64,000 bases of DNA from Desulfofundulus luciae (GCF_030813795.1 NZ_JAUSUX010000006.1:1-64000); one strand, 5' to 3'; numbered from the stretch's first letter, positions 1 to 8,932 are shown. Notes: a model not told the origin generated them from the letters alone. Numbers and translations are program-made.

Positions 1-63
1 TACCGGTGCGATTAAAGAAAATTTCTTCAGGGCAATGGTTTCCCTTTCCTGGTCGGTGAGCAT
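1..63 (-). CDS. Transposase, N-terminal 21 codons only
   Basis: The reading begins MLTDQERETIALKKFSLIAP and runs off the left edge. This N-terminus resembles the start of DDE/integrase-core transposases that follow DUF6431 genes in Clostridia; the assignment is from memory of the family. A ribosome site (GGGAGGA on the minus strand) lies about 11 bases before the ATG. No catalytic residue is inside the window, so the family (IS481-like or Mu-like) cannot be settled here. Confidence 0.5.
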   Translation of the reverse strand, partial: MLTDQERETIALKKFSLIAPV

Positions 64-221
64 AAACTACCAGTCCTCCCTGTTACATTTTCTGGGAGGC
101 TCTAAGCGCTTAAAGCCCTTTGACGCGTCACCAGCATAATAACACTTTCTCCGGTCGGCCCCAAGAAAAAAGGTTTGTTGGTGGTATCATGAACTGATTC
201 CGGGTACTCTAAAGGTTCCTT

Positions 222-830
222 TTATGCTAAAATATTGTGCAGAGGAGCCATAAAAGAGTACCCACATTGGGCATAAAACCTGCTGGAGAAGGTCTGGATC
301 CGGGGAAATCCAGTTGCCACAATGTGCAGTACCTTTCTGGCTCCTTCTTTTTTGTCCGGGCTGTCCTGTGGGAGGCTGACCCTGGGGAGAAGCTGGCGCA
401 GGCCCACTTTGATGTTGTTTAAGTTGGCTAAAAATCGCCTCACGTAAAATTGCAGATGGCTTGCTTCCCAGTACAGGTTCTCGAACAATTTTTTCAGCAG
501 ATTTAAACACTCGGAAAATGAGTGATGGGAAACCAGAGCATGCCAAAGGGTAGTAAAGATTATCTCGACCGTGTACTGGAAATACGGCAGGCAGAAGGAA
601 GGCAGGTACGAAATGGTGGTCCGGCAGTATTTGCAATAGTAGCGGCGGATGAGAATCCGGCCACAGAAATTTGCCGCGATGACGTTGCGTTGATAAAAAC
701 CGTGTTTTTGAGGGGGTGCCTTGACCAGACAACCGGGGTTGGGGCATGAGAGTGGTTGGGGAAAAGGAAAATCTTTGCCCAGGCGGGCGTATTCTTCCGG
801 CGGTACAGGCGTGTAAAATATCTGCTGCAT
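222..830 (-). CDS. DUF6431-type zinc-binding protein of an insertion sequence
   Basis: A protein of about 202 residues with a probable zinc site: CPNPGC near residue 30 and CKYC near residue 65, followed by an aromatic-rich region (LPSFCLPYFQYTV) typical of DUF6431 proteins. The ATG chosen has GGAAGTG six bases upstream; a longer version from a TTG at 887 has no ribosome site. The gene precedes the transposase on the same strand. Its role is unknown; a DNA-binding or regulatory function for transposition is an inference from the zinc motif and its constant partnership with the transposase. The reading frame is intact, so the element may still be functional. Confidence 0.6.
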   Translation of the reverse strand: MQQIFYTPVPPEEYARLGKDFPFPQPLSCPNPGCLVKAPPQKHGFYQRNVIAANFCGRILIRRYYCKYCRTTISYLPSFCLPYFQYTVEIIFTTLWHALVSHHSFSECLNLLKKLFENLYWEASHLQFYVRRFLANLNNIKVGLRQLLPRVSLPQDSPDKKEGARKVLHIVATGFPRIQTFSSRFYAQCGYSFMAPLHNILA

Positions 831-934
831 GGCGGTCACTTCCAGCAAATATTCTACCTGTTCCACAGCCGGAAGAAAAGGGGTCAATCACTGGTTGTCA
901 TATTCTGGTGAATAGACGGACTGACTGACCTGAA

Positions 935-995
935 ATACCAGAACAATATGCGAAGCAGTTGCAGATTATTCTGGTATCGGAAATAGTTGCAGATT
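935..995. repeat. Terminal repeats at the outer end of the insertion sequence
   Basis: ATACCAGAA at 935-943 is inverted as TTCTGGTAT at 969-977, and AGTTGCAGATT occurs twice in direct orientation (957-967 and 985-995), 28 bp apart. Paired sites near an element end are commonly transposase-binding sites. The last recognisable element base lies somewhere near 1005. Confidence 0.5.
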
Positions 996-1043
996 GTTTA
1001 GTCTGCGAAAATGGGCAGGGGTTGGGCTAAATTAAAGTGAGAA

Positions 1044-3086
1044 TTGACACTTTTTGCTTCTCAAGAAGGTCTGGATGAGTTCAGAAGAAGGCTGGCACAA
1101 ATGTCGCGTGGCGAGGTACCCACCAGAAAAGATATAATTTTTGCCGTAAAAGGGATTGAAGGCTGGACGCCCGAAGATCGCCAGGGACCGGCACTTCGCC
1201 AGGAGGGTATCCCGGAGGAGGAGCCGTTTATTGTGGATGTAGAACTTTGGCCTCTGGAGAGGGGGCCGCGGCGGGAACAAATGCTCAATTATTTCGAAAA
1301 CTGGTATACAAAGAAAAACATAGTGAAAATAGACCGCGTTAACCAGGAAAATATCGTCATGTACAGGTTAAAAGTTACCCGGGAGTCGCTTCAGGCAATC
1401 CTGTTGCATCGTGATGTTCGTCTTGTGGACCTTCCACCCCGTTATCAATTGTCTGTAAGTTTGGTGCATATGTGTTTAAGGGATTTGCCGGAAATTCCTT
1501 CCCCGCCGGATGGTGCTCCTGGTGTTGTCGTCCTCGACAGCGGTGTGGCAACGGGGCATCCTTTGCTGGCACCGGCCATTGGTGATGCTCAGAGTTTCTT
1601 CCCTGGTTTGGGGCCGCAAGACGAGTCCGGTCATGGTACAATGGTTTGTGGTCTTGCCTTGTATGGAGATATTGAGGAGTGCCTTAATGAGGGGCGCTTT
1701 ATACCAGAGTTTCGTATTTTTAGTGGCCGGATTATAGATGCTGCTAACCGGAATGATACTGGCTTTGTCGAGAACCACATTATTGCAGCAGTTAAATATT
1801 TTGTTGAACACTATAATTGCCGGATATTTAACCTATCTTTTGGGGATTTACGCAAAATATACCTGGACGGTCACGTTCGGGGGCTGGCAACGGTGCTGGA
1901 TAGCCTGGCCAGGGAATACCAGGTACTTTTCGTGGTTTCAGCCGGAAATTTTGAGGGTACTGACGTTATTCCGGTCGATTGGCGGTCAGAATATCCAGAT
2001 TATCTTTTCTCTCCCGAAGCACGGATAATTGACCCCGCACCAGCACTAAATGTTTTAACTGTGGGAAGCTTAGCCAGATATGAACAACCACGTATGGGGC
2101 AAAGACATCCTCATGATGTGGGATATCAACCGATCGCCCGTCGTGATCAACCGTCACCTTTCACACGAACGGGACCTGGTCCCCGGAAAGCGATTAAACC
2201 TGAGGTGGTGGAGTATGGGGGGAATTTCTCGGTAGACCTCAGGCTTAGTAATCGCGTTGCCGGACCAACTAATGGGCTTGGTGAAATAAGTACTGCGCAT
2301 AATTTTGCTACCGGTAATTTGTTTAAAGTTGATCGGGGAACCAGTTTTGCAGCTCCTAAAATAGCGTACCTGGCCGGATTGTTGCTGCGGCGGTATCCTG
2401 ATGCCGGTCCCAACCTTTTGCGGGCATTGATTGTAGCTCATTCCAGATGCCCAGAAGCCACAATAAATCTTTTTAATGGCGATCTAGAGAAAATATTTAA
2501 CGTTGTTGGCTACGGAAAGCCGGACTGGGAAAAAGTTGTATATTCTTTTGAGAATAAAGTAACGTTAATTAATCAAGAAGAAATAGAGGGGGAAAGCCAT
2601 CATTTCTATGAAATTCCTCTGCCGGAGGATTTCTTTGGCCCGCCAGCGAGAAGGCTGCGGCGGATAACAGTTGCTCTGGCTCACACCCCGCTCGTTCGCA
2701 GGACCAGAATTAACTATAAAGCAAGTGCAATAAATTTTAGGGTCGTTAAAAACAATAGTTTGGACAATGTTGTACGCGTTTTCCGGTATACACCACGAGA
2801 AGAACGGGAAAAGTTGATCCGGGAAGCAGGGAATTTTATCCCCAAGGCAAGGTTTCGAAATAATGGAACTGTCCAGGCGGCCACCTGGGATTTGCCCCAG
2901 GTTGATTCACGGTGGGGGAATAATAAGCTTTTTGTCGTGGTCACGAGAACAGTAGAACCATGGGCCAAAGATATTTTTGACCGCGAACCGTATGCTCTGG
3001 TGGTTGTTATTGAAGATTGTTCCAATCAACAGGTTAGATATTATTCACAAGTACGGCAAATGTTGCGTGCAAGGGTGAGAGTTTAG
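1044..3086 (+). CDS. Subtilisin-like (S8) serine protease, IetS-type, probably N-terminally truncated
   Basis: The 680 residues contain a full subtilase catalytic set: Asp165 (VVLDSGVATGHPLL), His197 (SGHGTMVCG), the oxyanion Asn302 (VSAGN) and Ser434 (GTSFAAPK), followed by a C-terminal beta-rich domain of about 200 residues. There is no signal peptide, so it should act inside the cell. Architecture and size fit the S8 protease of IetAS anti-phage systems, which normally has a longer N-terminal part and an AAA+ ATPase gene (ietA) just upstream. Here the frame opens at a weak TTG two codons after a stop, close to the end of an insertion sequence, with no ribosome site and no ATPase. I infer that the element removed ietA and the protease start. 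Base use is more AT-rich than the housekeeping genes, which suggests acquisition. A solitary bacterial subtilase is the alternative reading. Confidence 0.65.
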   Translation: MTLFASQEGLDEFRRRLAQMSRGEVPTRKDIIFAVKGIEGWTPEDRQGPALRQEGIPEEEPFIVDVELWPLERGPRREQMLNYFENWYTKKNIVKIDRVNQENIVMYRLKVTRESLQAILLHRDVRLVDLPPRYQLSVSLVHMCLRDLPEIPSPPDGAPGVVVLDSGVATGHPLLAPAIGDAQSFFPGLGPQDESGHGTMVCGLALYGDIEECLNEGRFIPEFRIFSGRIIDAANRNDTGFVENHIIAAVKYFVEHYNCRIFNLSFGDLRKIYLDGHVRGLATVLDSLAREYQVLFVVSAGNFEGTDVIPVDWRSEYPDYLFSPEARIIDPAPALNVLTVGSLARYEQPRMGQRHPHDVGYQPIARRDQPSPFTRTGPGPRKAIKPEVVEYGGNFSVDLRLSNRVAGPTNGLGEISTAHNFATGNLFKVDRGTSFAAPKIAYLAGLLLRRYPDAGPNLLRALIVAHSRCPEATINLFNGDLEKIFNVVGYGKPDWEKVVYSFENKVTLINQEEIEGESHHFYEIPLPEDFFGPPARRLRRITVALAHTPLVRRTRINYKASAINFRVVKNNSLDNVVRVFRYTPREEREKLIREAGNFIPKARFRNNGTVQAATWDLPQVDSRWGNNKLFVVVTRTVEPWAKDIFDREPYALVVVIEDCSNQQVRYYSQVRQMLRARVRV

Positions 3087-3141
3087 AGAGTTGGCTTAAT
3101 AAATCAGGAAGTCTGGGTTTACTAAGGTGTGATTTTCGATT

Positions 3142-3762
3142 ATGAGGTTTTTCTTTAAAAGATTAATGGATTTTTTTGGAGCATTGGTAGGTATCGTTCT
3201 TTTTGCACCACTAATGCTACTCATTGGCTTTTTCATTCGGTTGAAGATGGGGGCACCCGTGCTTTTTCGGCAGGTTCGCCCTGGTCTGCACGGGAGACCT
3301 TTTGTTATATATAAGTTTCGAACCATGAAGGAAGAACGGGACAGCAGGGGCGACCTATTGCCGGACGGGCAGCGTTTGACTCGTTTAGGGCGTTTTCTGC
3401 GTAGTACCAGTTTGGATGAATTGCCAGAACTTTTTAATGTTCTAAAAGGGGATATGAGCCTGGTGGGGCCGCGTCCACTTTTAATGGAATATCTTGAGCG
3501 TTACACTCCGGAGCAGGCCCGCCGGCATGAGGTAAAGCCGGGCATTACGGGGTGGGCGCAGGTAAACGGGCGAAACGCGATTACATGGGAGGAAAAATTC
3601 AAGCTTGATGTATGGTATGTGGATAACTGGAGTTTGTGGCTGGATGTAAAAATCATGTGGTTAACTTTAGTTAAGATTTTAAAGCGTGAAGGCATTAGCG
3701 CGCAGGGGCATGCAACCATGCCGGAATTTATGGGACGAAAAGGTAATGATTATCAGACTTGA
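3142..3762 (+). CDS. pglC: Undecaprenyl-phosphate sugar-phosphate transferase, PglC-like
   Basis: A monotopic phosphoglycosyl transferase of 206 residues. It has one hydrophobic N-terminal helix (about residues 5-33) that would sit in the membrane, the conserved KFRTM near residue 60, the catalytic Asp92-Glu93 pair in [12 protein letters not shown], the LVGPRPL motif near 108 and the [12 protein letters not shown] motif near 134. The family moves a sugar-1-phosphate from a UDP-sugar to a polyprenyl phosphate in the cytoplasmic membrane. The size is that of small PglC-type enzymes, not the long WbaP type. The pglD, pglE and pglF homologues that follow point to di-N-acetylbacillosamine-1-phosphate as the donor group. 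Start ATG with AAGGTG about ten bases upstream. Confidence 0.85.
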   Translation: MRFFFKRLMDFFGALVGIVLFAPLMLLIGFFIRLKMGAPVLFRQVRPGLHGRPFVIYKFRTMKEERDSRGDLLPDGQRLTRLGRFLRSTSLDELPELFNVLKGDMSLVGPRPLLMEYLERYTPEQARRHEVKPGITGWAQVNGRNAITWEEKFKLDVWYVDNWSLWLDVKIMWLTLVKILKREGISAQGHATMPEFMGRKGNDYQT

Positions 3763-3773
3763 GGGTGATCTTT

Positions 3774-4433
3774 TTGAAAAAATTGGTGATCATTGGTGCC
3801 GGGGGTTTTGCCCGGGAAGTAGCCTGGCTGGTCGAAGATATAAATGCAGTAAAAAAGGAATGGGAATTGCTCGGGTTCATTGATGAAAACCCGGTTAATC
3901 ACGGCAAGGCGCTTAACGGTTATCCTGTGCTGGGCGATTTCGGTTTTTTCGTAAACCGGCAGTTTGATGAACCGGTGTATACGGTGTGTGCCGTGGGGAG
4001 CCCTTACGCAAAAATTAATCTAGTAAAAAAGGCTGCCGAATGCGGTTTGCAATTCACGAATTTGATTCATCCCTCAGTGAAGATGTCACGGTATGTGGAA
4101 TTGGGAACGGGGAATATAATTTGTGCTGGGAATATTATCACTGTTAATGTTTCATTATCCAATCACATTATTGTTAACCTGAATTGCACAATTGGGCATG
4201 ATGTTATTATTCAAGATTATGTAACAATATTACCTGGAGCTAATATTTCCGGTAATGTAAAGATAAAAAATGGTTGCGATATTGGAACCAATGTTTCAAT
4301 CATTCAAGGGATTAACATTGGTGAATGGTCAATAATCGGAGCCGGGGCTGTTGTAGTCCGGGATGTCCCCCCCTATTGTACTGCCGTAGGCGTTCCGGCT
4401 AAGCCTATAAAATTTCATAAAATAGAGGCATAA
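3774..4433 (+). CDS. pglD: Sugar O/N-acetyltransferase, PglD/NeuD family
   Basis: A 219-residue protein with a Rossmann-like N-terminus (VIIGAGGFAREV) and a C-terminal left-handed beta-helix of hexapeptide repeats (about residues 100-210). His142, in CTIGHDV, matches the catalytic base of PglD. The likely reaction is acetyl-CoA-dependent N-acetylation of the 4-amino group of UDP-4-amino-4,6-dideoxy-GlcNAc, giving UDP-di-N-acetylbacillosamine. The TTG start is preferred because GAGGGTGA lies just upstream and the protein then begins MKKLVIIGAGG; earlier TTG/GTG starts would overlap the pglC stop. The beta-helix part (about 4080-4330) is strikingly AT-rich compared with the rest of the window, a sign of different ancestry. 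An O-acetyltransferase of another sugar is possible. Confidence 0.8.
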   Translation: MKKLVIIGAGGFAREVAWLVEDINAVKKEWELLGFIDENPVNHGKALNGYPVLGDFGFFVNRQFDEPVYTVCAVGSPYAKINLVKKAAECGLQFTNLIHPSVKMSRYVELGTGNIICAGNIITVNVSLSNHIIVNLNCTIGHDVIIQDYVTILPGANISGNVKIKNGCDIGTNVSIIQGINIGEWSIIGAGAVVVRDVPPYCTAVGVPAKPIKFHKIEA

Positions 4434-4493
4434 AAAATGTTGCCGACTTTATATGATAATCGACTACAGAAAGGATAACGGGAGTGACTATCC

Positions 4494-5702
4494 TTGACTC
4501 TACTTGCCCTTGAGGGGGGAAACCCCATTCGGACAACACCTCTTGCCCCCTGGCCTTATTTCGAAGAGGATGAAATTAAAGCAGTTGAAAGGGTGCTGAA
4601 ATCCGGCAGGGTAAATTACTGGACCGGCGAGGAAGGACGGTTATTCGAGCAGGAATTTGCGGTGTTTACCGGCTGCAAGTATGCCGTGGCCGTAGCCAAC
4701 GGGACGGTGGCGCTGGAGCTGGCCCTTTATGCCCTGGGTATCGGTCCGGGGGACGATGTTGTTGTGACCAGCCGCACTTTTATTGCTTCGGCTAGTTGCG
4801 CCGTCATTCGGGGCGCCAGGCCCGTTATGGCCGATGTCGATCCAGTGAGCCAGAATATAACCGCTGAAACCGTTGCAGCGGCGTTAACGCCCAGGACGAA
4901 AGCCATCATTACGGTGCACCTGGCGGGGTGGCCCTGTGATATGGATCCCATTCTCGAACTGGCCCGGGAAAAGGGGCTTTTTGTTGTGGAGGATTGCGCC
5001 CAGGCCCACGGGGCCACCTATAAGGGGCGTCCGGTAGGTTCCCTGGGTGACGTTGCCGCCTTCTCCTTTTGTCAGGATAAGATTATCACCACGGGCGGGG
5101 AAGGCGGGATGCTTACTACCAACAGTAAGGAAATCTGGGAAAAGGCCTGGAGCTATAAGGATCACGGCAAGAGTTACGAGGCCGTTTATCACCGGCAGCA
5201 CCCCCCCGGCTTTCGCTGGCTTCACGAATCTTTCGGCACCAACTGGCGGCTGACCGAAATGCAGGCGGCCATCGGGCGGGTGGCTTTGCGAAAGCTGCCA
5301 GGCTGGTTGCAGATTCGCCGGAGAAACGCGGCCATACTCACGGAATGCTTTGCAAATTTACCGGCCCTGCGGGTGACCCTGCCGCCGGAATCAATTGAAC
5401 ATGCCTATTACAAATATTATGTTTTCATCCGTCCTGAAGCCCTAAAAAGCGAGTGGGATAGAGATAGGGTGATGGCGGCCATATGTGCTGAAGGGATACC
5501 GTGCTTTACCGGTTCTTGCAGCGAGATCTACCTGGAGAAGGCTTTTGAAAAAGAAGGACTGCGCCCGCCTGAACGTTTAAAAGTAGCAAAAGAACTGGGC
5601 GAGACTTCTTTAATGTTTCTTGTCCATCCCACCCTGTCGGAGAAAGATATTTACGATACATGCCGTGCCGTAGAAAAGGTTCTTCGGGTCGCTACACGGT
5701 AA
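4494..5702 (+). CDS. pglE: DegT/DnrJ/EryC1-family sugar aminotransferase, PglE-like
   Basis: A 402-residue PLP-dependent aminotransferase. Visible features are the ANGTVALELAL cofactor loop (about 69-79), VVEDCAQAHGA (164-174) carrying the Asp that contacts the pyridine ring, and the Schiff-base lysine at about residue 196 in SFCQDKIITTGGEGGM. These enzymes transfer an amino group from glutamate to a 4-keto sugar nucleotide. In this operon the substrate should be the UDP-4-keto-6-deoxy sugar made by the pglF-like product. Start TTG at the frame opening; the sequence upstream is a plausible though weak ribosome site. The DegT family is broad, so the exact sugar is inferred from neighbours. Confidence 0.82.
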   Translation: MTLLALEGGNPIRTTPLAPWPYFEEDEIKAVERVLKSGRVNYWTGEEGRLFEQEFAVFTGCKYAVAVANGTVALELALYALGIGPGDDVVVTSRTFIASASCAVIRGARPVMADVDPVSQNITAETVAAALTPRTKAIITVHLAGWPCDMDPILELAREKGLFVVEDCAQAHGATYKGRPVGSLGDVAAFSFCQDKIITTGGEGGMLTTNSKEIWEKAWSYKDHGKSYEAVYHRQHPPGFRWLHESFGTNWRLTEMQAAIGRVALRKLPGWLQIRRRNAAILTECFANLPALRVTLPPESIEHAYYKYYVFIRPEALKSEWDRDRVMAAICAEGIPCFTGSCSEIYLEKAFEKEGLRPPERLKVAKELGETSLMFLVHPTLSEKDIYDTCRAVEKVLRVATR

Positions 5703-5804
5703 GCTTTACCTTTAGAGAAGGAAATGGAATTTTATTGTCGAATACTTGGATAGGTTTGCCATAAGAGAAGATGACAGAAGCGAAGCTTTTAAGGAGGACA
5801 GGCA

Positions 5805-7664
5805 TTGGCCCGTTACCGGTGGATGTTTATTTTTATAGTTGTGGATGCCGTGTTGGTCAACATGGCCCTGCTTTTGGCGCTCTGGTTGCGTTTTGACGGG
5901 AACATCCCCGCCCAGTACTATGCTTCTTATCGTTCTACGGCTTTACTTTTCACGCTGGTGTGGTTGATATCTTTCTATGCCTTCGGTTTGTATGCCAGGA
6001 TGTGGCAGTACGCCAGCGTAAACGACTTACTTTCGATTGTGGGAGCCGTCACCGCAGGTGTCTTTGTAAACATTTCTCTTGCCTATTTTTATATGGAGGG
6101 CGGCAAGTTTCCCCTGCCGCGCACTGTTTTTATCATCGCCTGGTTGCTGAATGTAGTCTTGATCGGCGGCTTTCGTTTTTCATGGCGTTTATTTTTAAAA
6201 AGGGGAATCCATTTTGGCAGGCTGCGCGCGGGTCGTCCGGTTTTGATTGTAGGTGCCGGCGAAGCGGGCGCGGCGGTAGCGCGGGAACTGAACAACCAGA
6301 ACAATCATCACCACGTGCCGGTCGGCTTTGTCGATGACGATCCGGCCAAGCAAAAAATGCAGTTGTTCGGCCTTCCCGTGTTAGGTACGCGCGAAGATAT
6401 TCCCCGCCTGGTGGACAGGTACGCCATAGAGGAAATCATTATTGCCATGCCTTCCGTTCCGGGGAGGGTGATCCGGGAAATTGTGGAGATTTGCCGCCCT
6501 ACCGGGGCCAAGCTGCGGATCTTGCCGGGAATTTACGAATTGATTGACGGGAAAGTAACGGTCAGCCAGATTCGCAACGTTGAGGTGGAGGATTTGCTGG
6601 GCCGGGAGCCAGTGAAGGTGAACCTGGAGGAGATTGCCGGTTACCTGGAGGACAGGATCGTGCTGGTTACCGGGGCGGGGGGCTCTATCGGGTCTGAGCT
6701 TTGCCGCCAGATAGCCCAGTTTAACCCTCGAAAACTGATTTTATTGGGACATGGGGAGAACAGTATTTTTGAAATCCACCGGGAGTTGTCCCAAGGTTAC
6801 CCGGAGCTTGAGCTTGCTCCGGCCATTGTTGATGTGCGTGATGCGGCTTCCGTAAACAGGTTGTTTGTGGTTCACCGGCCCCACGTTGTTTTCCACGCAG
6901 CAGCGCACAAGCACGTTCCCCTTATGGAAGAGAATGCCTTTGAGGCTTTAAAGAACAATGTGTGGGGGACCTTTAACGTTGCAAGGGCGGCCCATGATTA
7001 TAATGTCCGGACATTTGTGCTGATTTCAACGGATAAGGCGGTCAATCCGGTCAGCATCATGGGTGCCACCAAGCGGGTTGCCGAAATGGTTGTGCAGGAG
7101 ATGGCTTTAAAAAGCAAAACTTGTTTTGCAGCGGTGCGTTTCGGTAATGTGCTGGGCAGCCGGGGCAGCGTGGTGCCTATATTTAAAAAGCAGATTGCCT
7201 CCGGCGGGCCGGTAACGGTGACCCACCCGGAAATGACCCGTTATTTTATGACCATCCCCGAGGCCGTGCAGCTGATTATTCAGGCGGGGGCCATGGCCCG
7301 CGGCGGGGAAATTTTTGTGCTGGATATGGGTGAGCCGGTAAAGATTGTCGAGCTGGCCGAAACCATGATCCGCCTTTCCGGCTTTGAGCCCGGGGAAGAT
7401 ATCGAGATCGTTTTTACGGGCGTCCGGCCCGGGGAGAAGCTTTCGGAAGAATTGCTGACGAGTGCGGAAAAAGTGAATTCCACCCGCCACGAGCGCATTT
7501 TCATAGCCCGGCCGGAACCGGTGGACTCGGCCAAGTTGAACCATTTCCTCAGCGTGTTGGGTAATGCCGGATGGTTATCCGAAGAGGAAGCGGTCGCTTT
7601 ATTACAGGGATTAATTCCAAATTTCAGGAAAGAGAAGTGGAATAAAGTTGCCCAGGTAGGGTAG
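5805..7664 (+). CDS. pglF: Membrane-bound UDP-GlcNAc 4,6-dehydratase, PglF/CapD-type
   Basis: A 619-residue protein with four hydrophobic helices in the first 130 residues, a first nucleotide-binding fold starting VLIVGAGEAGAA (about 146) and a catalytic short-chain dehydrogenase fold starting LVTGAGGSIGSELC (about 287). The active region shows STDKAVNP (408-415) and MGATK (419-423), where Met stands in the usual Tyr position of YxxxK, as is normal for this dehydratase group. The reaction converts UDP-GlcNAc to its 4-keto-6-deoxy derivative, the first step to bacillosamine. TTG start behind a strong AAGGAGGA. It closes the pglC-D-E-F-like run. No glycosyltransferase or oligosaccharyltransferase lies beside it, so what the sugar is attached to cannot be said. 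Confidence 0.87.
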   Translation: MARYRWMFIFIVVDAVLVNMALLLALWLRFDGNIPAQYYASYRSTALLFTLVWLISFYAFGLYARMWQYASVNDLLSIVGAVTAGVFVNISLAYFYMEGGKFPLPRTVFIIAWLLNVVLIGGFRFSWRLFLKRGIHFGRLRAGRPVLIVGAGEAGAAVARELNNQNNHHHVPVGFVDDDPAKQKMQLFGLPVLGTREDIPRLVDRYAIEEIIIAMPSVPGRVIREIVEICRPTGAKLRILPGIYELIDGKVTVSQIRNVEVEDLLGREPVKVNLEEIAGYLEDRIVLVTGAGGSIGSELCRQIAQFNPRKLILLGHGENSIFEIHRELSQGYPELELAPAIVDVRDAASVNRLFVVHRPHVVFHAAAHKHVPLMEENAFEALKNNVWGTFNVARAAHDYNVRTFVLISTDKAVNPVSIMGATKRVAEMVVQEMALKSKTCFAAVRFGNVLGSRGSVVPIFKKQIASGGPVTVTHPEMTRYFMTIPEAVQLIIQAGAMARGGEIFVLDMGEPVKIVELAETMIRLSGFEPGEDIEIVFTGVRPGEKLSEELLTSAEKVNSTRHERIFIARPEPVDSAKLNHFLSVLGNAGWLSEEEAVALLQGLIPNFRKEKWNKVAQVG

Positions 7665-7791
7665 ACTTAAAAACTGCAAACAGAATGAAATTTCCTTTTT
7701 TCTTTTTATCCCGCATATCATAGTCATAAACGGGTGGTCAGGAGTGTTGGGAGGGTGCTGAAAAAGCATTTTGGGCCTCCGAAAAAAGGTG

Positions 7792-7841
7792 TGCGGGATA
7801 AAGACCCGGGTAGGGACGGCATAAGCGGCGCATGCCCCGCC
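7792..7841. repeat. Interspersed short repeat, copy 1
   Basis: A 29-bp stretch (7813-7841) is identical to 15422-15450, and the match continues with lower identity on the left through GCGGGATAAA-type sequence. The repeat contains GGCAT and ATGCC in inverted orientation around GCGCC, so it can fold into a small hairpin. TTTATCCCGCA at about 7704-7714 is inverted as TGCGGGATAAA at about 7792-7802, and ATCCCGCATATCAT recurs near 11151. It lies just before manC and overlaps one possible start of that gene. Confidence 0.6.
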
Positions 7842-7858
7842 GTACGGGGGGACGTGTT

Positions 7859-8932
7859 TTGTTTTATGCCGTAATTATGGCCGGTGGGGCGGGGGAGCGC
7901 TTCTGGCCCCTTTCCCGGCGGGATAGACCCAAGCAGTTTCTCTCCCTGGTGGGGGAGCGCACCATGCTGCAGCTTACTTTTGACCGGCTGGCAGGGTTGG
8001 TACCGCCGGAGAATGTGCTGGTCATTACCGGTGTGAATTATATCGAAACCGTGCGCCAGCAGTTGCCGGAGATTCCGCCGGAAAACATTGTGGCCGAACC
8101 GTGCGGCCGGGATACGGCGGCCGCCGTAGGGCTGGGAGCCCTCCATGTTTTGCGAAAGGACCCCCGGGGGATAATGGCGGTGCTGCCGGCAGATCACTAC
8201 ATTGCCCATGTACGGCGTTTTCAGTCAGTACTCAAAGCGGCAGTATCCCTGGCGGCCGGCGGACGGTGGCTGGTAACCATGGGCATTACCCCTACCAGGC
8301 CGGATACGGGATACGGGTACATATGCCAGGGAGAGTTGCATGAATATCAGGACGGGATACCCGTTTACCGGGTGGTAAGGTTTACGGAAAAACCGGGGCC
8401 GGAAAAGGCCCGGCAGTTTCTGGCTTCTGGCCGCTACCTGTGGAACAGCGGGATGTTTATCTGGCGGGCTGATTTAATTTACCGGCTGATTGAAGAACAC
8501 CTGCCGGCCCTGGCAGCCGGGCTGGCGGAAATAGGGCGGGCCATGGACCGCGGCTCCTGTCAGGAAGTCTTATCCCGCGTATATCCCCGCCTGCCGAAGG
8601 TTTCCATTGATTACGGGATCATGGAAAAGGCCTCCAACGTGCTGGTCCTGCCGGGTGACTTTGGCTGGGACGACGTGGGTTCCTGGCCGGCCCTGGAGCG
8701 GTGCCGGGAGACAGAAGAAAACGGCAACGTAATAGAGGCGCGGGGGGTCTTTCTGGAAACCCGCAACAGCATCATCCACGCCCCCGGCAGGCTGGTGGCC
8801 ACCCTGGGGGTGGAGAACCTGGTAGTGGTGGATGACGGGGAATGCCTGCTGGTGTGCCGCAAGGACTGCGCCCAGGAGCTGAAGCGTCTCACCGCCGCCC
8901 TTAAGGAAGCAGGTCTCGAAGATGCTTTATAA
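7859..8932 (+). CDS. manC: Mannose-1-phosphate guanylyltransferase
   Basis: A 357-residue nucleotidyltransferase beginning LFYAVIMAGGAGERFWPLSR; the GAGERFWPLSR signature binds GTP and is typical of GDP-mannose pyrophosphorylases. Further marks are VAEPCGRDTA near 80, FTEKPG near 178 and NSGMFIW near 200. It lacks the C-terminal phosphomannose isomerase domain of the roughly 470-residue bifunctional enzymes. The TTG start is chosen because G-rich sequence lies at a suitable distance upstream; the ATG at 7832 sits inside an interspersed repeat and adds residues not typical of the family. Together with the manB homologue it makes GDP-mannose from mannose-6-phosphate, for envelope polysaccharide or glycoprotein. 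Confidence 0.87.
   Translation: MFYAVIMAGGAGERFWPLSRRDRPKQFLSLVGERTMLQLTFDRLAGLVPPENVLVITGVNYIETVRQQLPEIPPENIVAEPCGRDTAAAVGLGALHVLRKDPRGIMAVLPADHYIAHVRRFQSVLKAAVSLAAGGRWLVTMGITPTRPDTGYGYICQGELHEYQDGIPVYRVVRFTEKPGPEKARQFLASGRYLWNSGMFIWRADLIYRLIEEHLPALAAGLAEIGRAMDRGSCQEVLSRVYPRLPKVSIDYGIMEKASNVLVLPGDFGWDDVGSWPALERCRETEENGNVIEARGVFLETRNSIIHAPGRLVATLGVENLVVVDDGECLLVCRKDCAQELKRLTAALKEAGLEDAL

Larger units (their letters stand above)
1..1005 (-). mobile_element. Insertion-sequence end: transposase start plus DUF6431 accessory gene
   Basis: Two minus-strand genes, a DUF6431-type zinc protein followed by the beginning of a transposase, form the left part of an element that continues past the left edge. 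The outer end, at about 935-1005, carries short direct and inverted repeats of the kind expected for transposase binding. The exact right boundary cannot be fixed because no target-site duplication can be seen with only one end in view. The protease gene next door appears to lose its N-terminus at this junction. The pairing of DUF6431 with a DDE-type transposase is recalled from Clostridia genomes, not shown by the sequence alone. Confidence 0.65.

Noticed and set aside
7832-7858. ATG start for manC
   Set aside because: The ATG lies within a repeat also found at 15.4 kb, and the residues it adds are not typical of the family; TTG 7859 fits better.
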